Shown here: piece by piece, positions 32,965 to 36,977 of the stretch | Layout of the letters: the number at the start of each line of letters is the position of its first letter | Numbering within the stretch: the first letter of the stretch is position 1 | NCBI RefSeq assembly: GCF_000344175.1 | Contig: NZ_ALWW01000017.1 | Span: 12,299-49,275 of the forward strand | Direction: 5' to 3' | Length of the DNA stretch: 36,977 nucleotides | From: Listeria fleischmannii subsp. fleischmannii LU2006-1 | GTDB lineage: Bacteria; Bacillota; Bacilli; Lactobacillales; Listeriaceae | Made by a program: the position numbers and the translations under genes | The notes under the pieces: generated by a model | The model's input: the letters and a program-made list of their open reading frames with translations, nothing else | What the model was told of the DNA's origin: nothing | The model's database searches: none

Positions 32965-34779
32965 ATGGTAGAAAATAAAATCAAAACAATTCCTGCAAGA
33001 AATGAAGTCCCAGAACATTTAACCTGGGATTTAACAACTATTTTTAAAAGCGATGATGATTGGGAGAAAGGTTTTAGCGAAGTCCAAAAATTAAGCGAAT
33101 TGAGTGCTTCTTATAAAGGGACACTTGGTGAAAGTGCTACTCATTTACTTCGAGCGTTGCAGTTTCGTGATGACTTGCTTAACAAGCTTGAGAACGTTTA
33201 TGTGTACGCACATTTAAAATTAGACCAAGATACAGCGGACGGGAAATATCAGAGTTTAAATAGTCGCGCTGGAAGTCTTATTACGCAAGTGGTATCAGGG
33301 ATTTCTTATTTTGATCCGGAAATTTTAGCGATAGATGAACATGTATTAGCTAGTTATTTAGAAGAGAATGAGGCGTTACGTTTATATAAACATTTACTTG
33401 ATGATTTAAATTTAAGTCGTCCCTATATTTTATCAGAAAAGGAAGAGGCTATTTTAGCAAGCGCAGGTGAGGTATTAGGAAATTCGTCCAAAACCTTTAA
33501 TACATTAAACAATGCAGATTTAAAATTCCCAACAATTGAGGATGAAGAAGGAAACAAAGTTGAGATTACACATGGTCAATATGGGAAGCTTTTAGAGAGC
33601 GGGGATCGTAGAGTTCGTAAAGAAGCCTTTTTAGGTATGTATTCAGTTTATGAGGGCTTGAAAAATACATTAGCTTCTACACTTAGCGGACAAATAAAAA
33701 AATCCAACTTTTATGCTCGAACTAGAGGATATAAATCGGCTAGAGAGGCGGCGCTTTCTTCCAATCATATTCCCGAATCTGTTTATGATTCTTTAGTTGA
33801 AACTGTGAATAAGCACTTACCTTTATTGCACCGGTATGTGGCTCTTCGTAAAGAGCTTCTTGGATTAGAAGAGTTGCACATGTATGATTTATATACGCCT
33901 CTTTCAAATGATGTAAACTTGGAATTCTCTTATGAAAATGCGAAAGAGATTGTGCTGAACGGATTACTTCCGTTAGGTGAGGAGTATCAAGGTATCTTAA
34001 AAGAAGCGTTTGATAAGCGCTGGATTGATGTTGTTGAAAATAAAGGAAAGAGAAGCGGTGCTTATTCATCAGGTGCATATAGTACAAGTCCCTATATTTT
34101 AATGAACTGGCAAGATACAATTGATAATGTCTTTACGTTAGCGCATGAACTTGGGCATAGTGTGCATAGCTACTATACGCGAAATAATCAGCCTTATGTA
34201 TATGGGGATTATTCCATCTTTCTAGCAGAAGTGGCTTCCACAACGAATGAAAACTTATTGACGGATTATTTGTTGAAAAAATATGAGGATAAGAAGGTTA
34301 GGGCATATTTATTAAACCATTATTTAGATGGTTTTAAAGGTACCGTATTCCGTCAAACGCAATTTGCGGAGTTTGAACATTTTATTCATCAAGCGGATCA
34401 AGATGGTGTAGCGCTCACTGCAGAGTATTTAACTGAAAATTATTTTAGAATCAATGAAAATTATTATGGTTCAGATGTGATGAAGTATGATACTGAAATT
34501 GGCTATGAGTGGTCTAGAATTCCACACTTCTACATGAATTACTATGTTTTCCAATATGCAACTGGGTTTTCTGCGGCATCGGCACTTAGTGCGAAAATTT
34601 TAAATGAAGGAGAACAGGCTGTCCATGACTATATTGCATTCTTAAAAGCAGGAAGTTCTGATTTCCCAATTGAGGTATTAAAACGTGCTGGAGTGGATAT
34701 GACAACACAAAAACCTGTAGAAGATGCGCTTAAAGTATTTGAAGATAAACTGAATGAATTAGAATCGCTAACAAAATAA
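32965..34779 (+). CDS. pepF: Oligoendopeptidase F
   Basis: A cytoplasmic M3-family zinc metallopeptidase that cuts short peptides, working downstream of Opp import. The 604 residues match the family (about 600). The zinc site is HELGH at 394-398 with the third ligand E422 in FLAEVASTTNE. A mostly helical N-terminal PepF domain comes first. The start is ATG 32965 behind a GGGGG site. It is closed by a strong terminator. Confidence 0.95.
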   Translation: MVENKIKTIPARNEVPEHLTWDLTTIFKSDDDWEKGFSEVQKLSELSASYKGTLGESATHLLRALQFRDDLLNKLENVYVYAHLKLDQDTADGKYQSLNSRAGSLITQVVSGISYFDPEILAIDEHVLASYLEENEALRLYKHLLDDLNLSRPYILSEKEEAILASAGEVLGNSSKTFNTLNNADLKFPTIEDEEGNKVEITHGQYGKLLESGDRRVRKEAFLGMYSVYEGLKNTLASTLSGQIKKSNFYARTRGYKSAREAALSSNHIPESVYDSLVETVNKHLPLLHRYVALRKELLGLEELHMYDLYTPLSNDVNLEFSYENAKEIVLNGLLPLGEEYQGILKEAFDKRWIDVVENKGKRSGAYSSGAYSTSPYILMNWQDTIDNVFTLAHELGHSVHSYYTRNNQPYVYGDYSIFLAEVASTTNENLLTDYLLKKYEDKKVRAYLLNHYLDGFKGTVFRQTQFAEFEHFIHQADQDGVALTAEYLTENYFRINENYYGSDVMKYDTEIGYEWSRIPHFYMNYYVFQYATGFSAASALSAKILNEGEQAVHDYIAFLKAGSSDFPIEVLKRAGVDMTTQKPVEDALKVFEDKLNELESLTK

Positions 34780-34827
34780 GTTTGTGAATTGATGATTTTG
34801 TAGGTAAAATTTTAAAAAAATTTCAGT

Positions 34828-34862
34828 AAAAGAAGCTTTCATATTTGAGAAAGCTTCTTTTT
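34828..34862 (+). terminator. Terminator of pepF
   Basis: Stem AGAAGCTTTC (34831-34840) / GAAAGCTTCT (34849-34858) with A-rich and T-rich flanks. Confidence 0.92.
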
Positions 34863-34871
34863 ACTTTAAGT

Positions 34872-35174
34872 TGTTATAATTTGGGATAGAGGAATTTAAA
34901 CAGTTGAATAGTCTAATAGTGTGGTTTTGGATAGGTGTTTTAGATTTTGTTGAAGAAGCTGTTTTTAATTTTCAACACTTTTATTTTATAGTAATACCTA
35001 GATGGGAATAAATCTAAAATAAAAAAGTTTGTGAAGTATTGAATTAATAAGTTATATATGGTATATTTATACCGTGAAATAAATCACAAACAAATACCCC
35101 CTTTATTTGATTGTGTGAATTTCTCCTTTTGATTGCGCTGAAAGAAGCTGTGCCTTTTGTGGTACAGCTTTTTT
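34872..35174 (+). ncRNA. Candidate structured non-coding RNA unit
   Basis: Between pepF and the NTF2-like gene no frame is credible, yet the signals of a transcription unit are present. There is an extended -10 TGTTATAAT (34872-34880) and a strong terminator at 35145-35174. Between them are an outer inverted repeat TTTTAGATT (34938-34946) / AATCTAAAA (35011-35019) around GTTGAA (34949-34954) / TTCAAC (34971-34976). A second, GTTTGTGA (35027-35034) / TCACAAAC (35084-35091), encloses the hairpin GGTATA / TATACC (35060-35073). The transcript would be about 290 bases. I recognise no RNA family. It could also be a decayed gene. Confidence 0.4.
35145..35174 (+). terminator. Orphan terminator
   Basis: Stem AAGCTGTGCC (35145-35154) / GGTACAGCTT (35161-35170) with one G-U pair, followed by T. 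There is no coding gene directly upstream; pepF already has its own terminator 280 bases before. Confidence 0.9.
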
Positions 35175-35314
35175 CGTGGTTATAGCTGGGAAATAAATTT
35201 AAATAAGGAGCTATTTCTTTTTATGTCTTTTTTTCACTCTGTGTAAAAAAGACAGATAATCATAAAAAAATTTCTAAATTACATGATTTGTATACAGATA
35301 TTACGGGTTAGTTG

Positions 35315-35323
35315 TGCTATGCT
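35315..35323 (+). promoter_or_regulatory. Possible extended -10 promoter of the NTF2-like gene
   Basis: TGCTATGCT (35315-35323) has an extended -10 layout about 40 bases before the ATG. No good -35 is seen. The stretch 35175-35314 holds nothing else I recognise. Confidence 0.4.
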
Positions 35324-35362
35324 AAATGAGTAATTAATTTATTGGAAGAGGAGTGTTTTATA

Positions 35363-35803
35363 ATGAAAGAGCCATTAACAATTGAAGAAAAAAGAATGGT
35401 GCCACATCAATTTCATACAAATTTAAATAATCGTGCATTTGAGAAGCAGTACGATTTAATTACTCCAGATATAAAGTTTTACAAGAATGGACAAGTGGTT
35501 GAAGGAGCAGATGATTTTGTACAAGCCCTTCAATCCATAATTGCATTTTCAGAAGATGCCATGATTGATGATAAAGAGCTTTATGCGGATGAAAATGTTG
35601 CTATTAGTAGATATATTTTATCTGGTACTTTAACGGGGGAATTAACATTTCCAGATGGAACAACCGCGAGTCAAACAAACAAAAAATTTAGCTATAATTC
35701 AGTCGAATTTTTCTCACTTAATGAAGAAGGAAAGGTTTATGAAATTCGTCAGGTGAATGATTCGGGGCTAACACCTACAACTATTGAAAGCCAAGTAAAA
35801 TAA
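35363..35803 (+). CDS. SnoaL/NTF2-like fold protein
   Basis: The 146-residue soluble protein has the pattern of the NTF2/SnoaL superfamily. It begins with a helical start (FHTNLNNRAFEKQYDLITPDI), and KFYKNGQVVEGADDFVQALQSI follows. A long beta-sheet comes last, with SRYILSGTLTGEL and VEFFSLNEEGKVYEIRQVND. Members include ester cyclases and polyketide cyclases, but many have no known reaction. The start is ATG 35363 after GGAGTG; a start at 35342 lies before that site. It is monocistronic, with its own terminator. Confidence 0.75.
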   Translation: MKEPLTIEEKRMVPHQFHTNLNNRAFEKQYDLITPDIKFYKNGQVVEGADDFVQALQSIIAFSEDAMIDDKELYADENVAISRYILSGTLTGELTFPDGTTASQTNKKFSYNSVEFFSLNEEGKVYEIRQVNDSGLTPTTIESQVK

Positions 35804-35851
35804 GTTAGTATTCTATTTAAATTGAATTTTAGAATAAAGTATAGATGTAGT

Positions 35852-35888
35852 AAAAGGAGTTGTGGAATTTTCCACAACTCCTTTTGTT
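35852..35888 (+). terminator. Terminator of the NTF2-like gene
   Basis: A 16-base perfect stem AAAAGGAGTTGTGGAA / TTCCACAACTCCTTTT with a two-base centre. Confidence 0.92.
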
Positions 35889-35918
35889 TTTCGATTTCTC
35901 ATTTTATAATTAAAAAGA

Positions 35919-35949
35919 TTGACATGAAATGCATTTCATTTGATATAGT
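35919..35949 (+). promoter_or_regulatory. Promoter of the second HAD gene with internal operator
   Basis: TTGACA (35919-35924) is followed at 19 bases by TATAGT (35944-35949), or at 17 bases by GATATA. The spacer holds the perfect palindrome ATGAAATGCATTTCAT (35924-35939). Confidence 0.7.
35924..35939. promoter_or_regulatory. Perfect 16-base palindrome, likely operator
   Basis: ATGAAATGCATTTCAT is exactly self-complementary and lies between the -35 and -10 boxes, the classic place for a repressor. It resembles a CcpA cre site in its outer bases, but the centre is GC where cre has CG. The regulator is unknown. Confidence 0.6.
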
Positions 35950-35970
35950 AAGTGGGAGAGGAGTGTTTGG

Positions 35971-36759
35971 ATGATTAAATTAGTAGCGGTAGATATGGAT
36001 GGGACTTTTTTGGATGATCAGAAAAAATATGATAAGAAAAGGTTTTTAGGGATTTTTGAACGGATGAGGGAATCAGGCGCGGAGTTTGTTGTGGCTAGTG
36101 GTAACCAGCATGTTCAATTGGCTCCTTTTTTTGAAGAGATAAAAGAGGAAATTACTTTTGTGTCGGATAATGGGGCGTATGTTTGTAAGGGAGAAGAAGA
36201 TATTTTTGCTGGCGTTTTTGAAAAAGAAGATTTTGCAGAAATTACGAAAATTTTGCGTGAGAATACGGAATTTGAAACAGTAGTGTGCGGAAAAAAAGGG
36301 GCCTATGTTCTTCGTACAGTTTCAGATGAATTTTGTGATTCCATTGCGATGTATTGCCCTGTTTTAATAAAAGTGAAAGATTTTGCTGAGATTGATGATA
36401 TTATATTTAAATTTGCTTTGTCCTGTAAGGAAGAGGAGACGTATCGTTTACTGGATGAGCTAAGTGGGGCAATTAGCCATATGGCGACCCCTGTTAGTAG
36501 CGGGCATGGTAGCATCGATTTGATTAAGCCAGGAAATCATAAAGGACATGCCATAAAACTTTTGATGGAAAAATGGGGAATTCAGGCGGACGAAGTGATG
36601 ACGTTTGGTGATGGGGGCAATGATTTGGAGATGTTGAAATTAGCCGGCTTTGGATTTGCGATGGAAAACGCACCGGATTATGTTAAAAAAGCAGCTCGTT
36701 TTGTTGCAAAATCAAATAATGAATCAGGTGTTTTAGTAGAGCTTGAGAAGCATTTCTAG
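35971..36759 (+). CDS. HAD superfamily phosphatase, Cof type (second)
   Basis: The 262-residue Cof/IIB HAD phosphatase has motif I VDMDGTFLDD, motif II Ser in VASGNQ, the motif III Lys region NHKGHAIKLLMEKWG and motif IV TFGDGGNDLEML. It is distinct from the HAD protein at 10488. The start is ATG 35971, about 8 bases after GAGAGGAG. A probable operator in the promoter suggests regulated expression, perhaps linked to sugar phosphates; the substrate is unknown. Its stop overlaps the stop of the convergent MGMT-family gene by four bases. Confidence 0.88.
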   Translation: MIKLVAVDMDGTFLDDQKKYDKKRFLGIFERMRESGAEFVVASGNQHVQLAPFFEEIKEEITFVSDNGAYVCKGEEDIFAGVFEKEDFAEITKILRENTEFETVVCGKKGAYVLRTVSDEFCDSIAMYCPVLIKVKDFAEIDDIIFKFALSCKEEETYRLLDELSGAISHMATPVSSGHGSIDLIKPGNHKGHAIKLLMEKWGIQADEVMTFGDGGNDLEMLKLAGFGFAMENAPDYVKKAARFVAKSNNESGVLVELEKHF

Positions 36760-36977
36760 CCTTGCCAAAAAGATTGTTTTAAGTCGACACAACCGTTTTT
36801 TTTGAAGGGTACCTGTTCTTGTTGGAGTAGTGTGATTTGTTCTGGCCATCCAGGGACTGTTCGTCCTGCTGAATTTACAACACGGTGGCAAGGCAAATTT
36901 AATGTGCGGTCTGTGTGCTTTAAAACATTACCAACAAGACGGGCATTTTTAGGATGCTGAATCATATAGCGATTGGC
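36756..36977 (-). CDS. MGMT-family DNA alkyltransferase-like protein, C-terminal fragment
   Basis: The gene enters from beyond the right end; its C-terminal 73 residues are visible. The core is HPKNARLVGNVLKHT, LPCHRVVNSAGRTVPGWP and a C-terminal VPFKKNGCVDLKQSFW. The active-site PCHRV is intact, so the acceptor cysteine of O6-alkylguanine transferases is present. The short C-terminus ending in VDLK-W looks like the ATL-type (COG3695) family, whose members often have Trp in place of that Cys. The repair function is likely but unproven. Confidence 0.8.
   Translation of the reverse strand, partial: ANRYMIQHPKNARLVGNVLKHTDRTLNLPCHRVVNSAGRTVPGWPEQITLLQQEQVPFKKNGCVDLKQSFWQG

Noticed and set aside
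35924-35939. CcpA cre site
   Set aside because: The outer bases fit, but the central CG of cre is GC here, and that core is usually required.

Overview
The window is a low-GC Firmicute chromosome segment that reads as Listeria (sensu stricto group). Gene content and order match the L. monocytogenes block from lmo2221 down to about lmo2187: yhaN-yhaM, prsA2, hit, ecsAB, a heme monooxygenase opposite hemEH, clpB, gpmA, fabHF, ohrR-ohrA, trpS, oppABCDF, spx, mecA, coiA, pepF. I cannot name the species from this alone. It is a core-genome region. I see no phage, insertion sequence, CRISPR array, rRNA or tRNA.

Layout. 1-1260: end of an SbcC/RecF-like ATPase (YhaN) and the YhaM 3'-5' exoribonuclease. 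1471-4126 (minus): foldase lipoprotein PrsA, a DUF3267 membrane protein, a YtxH-like protein and the HIT hydrolase. 4300-6259: the EcsAB ABC exporter. 6296-8959: a heme-degrading monooxygenase facing away from hemE and the coproporphyrin ferrochelatase gene, so heme breakdown and synthesis are divergently arranged. 9152-12021: a small HTH protein, a GNAT acetyltransferase, a HAD phosphatase and a BI-1 membrane protein. 12083-14763: clpB behind two CtsR-type sites. 14880-18233: phosphoglycerate mutase, a small DUF2929 protein, a secreted GH73 autolysin with SH3/GW-like repeats and a duplicated DUF4822 lipoprotein. 18288-20806: fabH (with a FapR site) and fabF (behind a structured leader). 20882-23498: the ohrR-ohrA peroxide unit, T-box-controlled trpS and a DUF3899 protein. 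24056-30083: the oligopeptide permease operon. 30190-34779: spx, mecA, coiA, pepF. 35145-36977: an orphan terminator, an NTF2-like protein, a second HAD phosphatase and the end of an MGMT-family gene.

The most striking point is that two genes of the Clp proteolysis network are broken by a net loss of one base each. clpB is broken in an A-rich tract at about 12557-12570 and mecA at about 31533-31537. Both may be real mutations or sequencing deletions. In clpB the broken N-terminal reading frame is followed by a very good internal ribosome site and GTG (12599-12615), which would give a ClpB without its N-domain, comparable to the short ClpB isoform of E. coli. spx sits next to mecA and has a perfect sigma-B-type promoter about 200 bases upstream, so stress control, Spx and its MecA/Clp handling meet in one locus.

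The main unexplained structure is a possible non-coding transcription unit at 34872-35174: an extended -10 promoter, nested inverted repeats and a strong terminator with no credible gene. Others are a 135-base structured intergenic element at 3157-3293, a two-hairpin leader in front of fabF, and a perfect 16-base palindrome inside the promoter of the last HAD gene.
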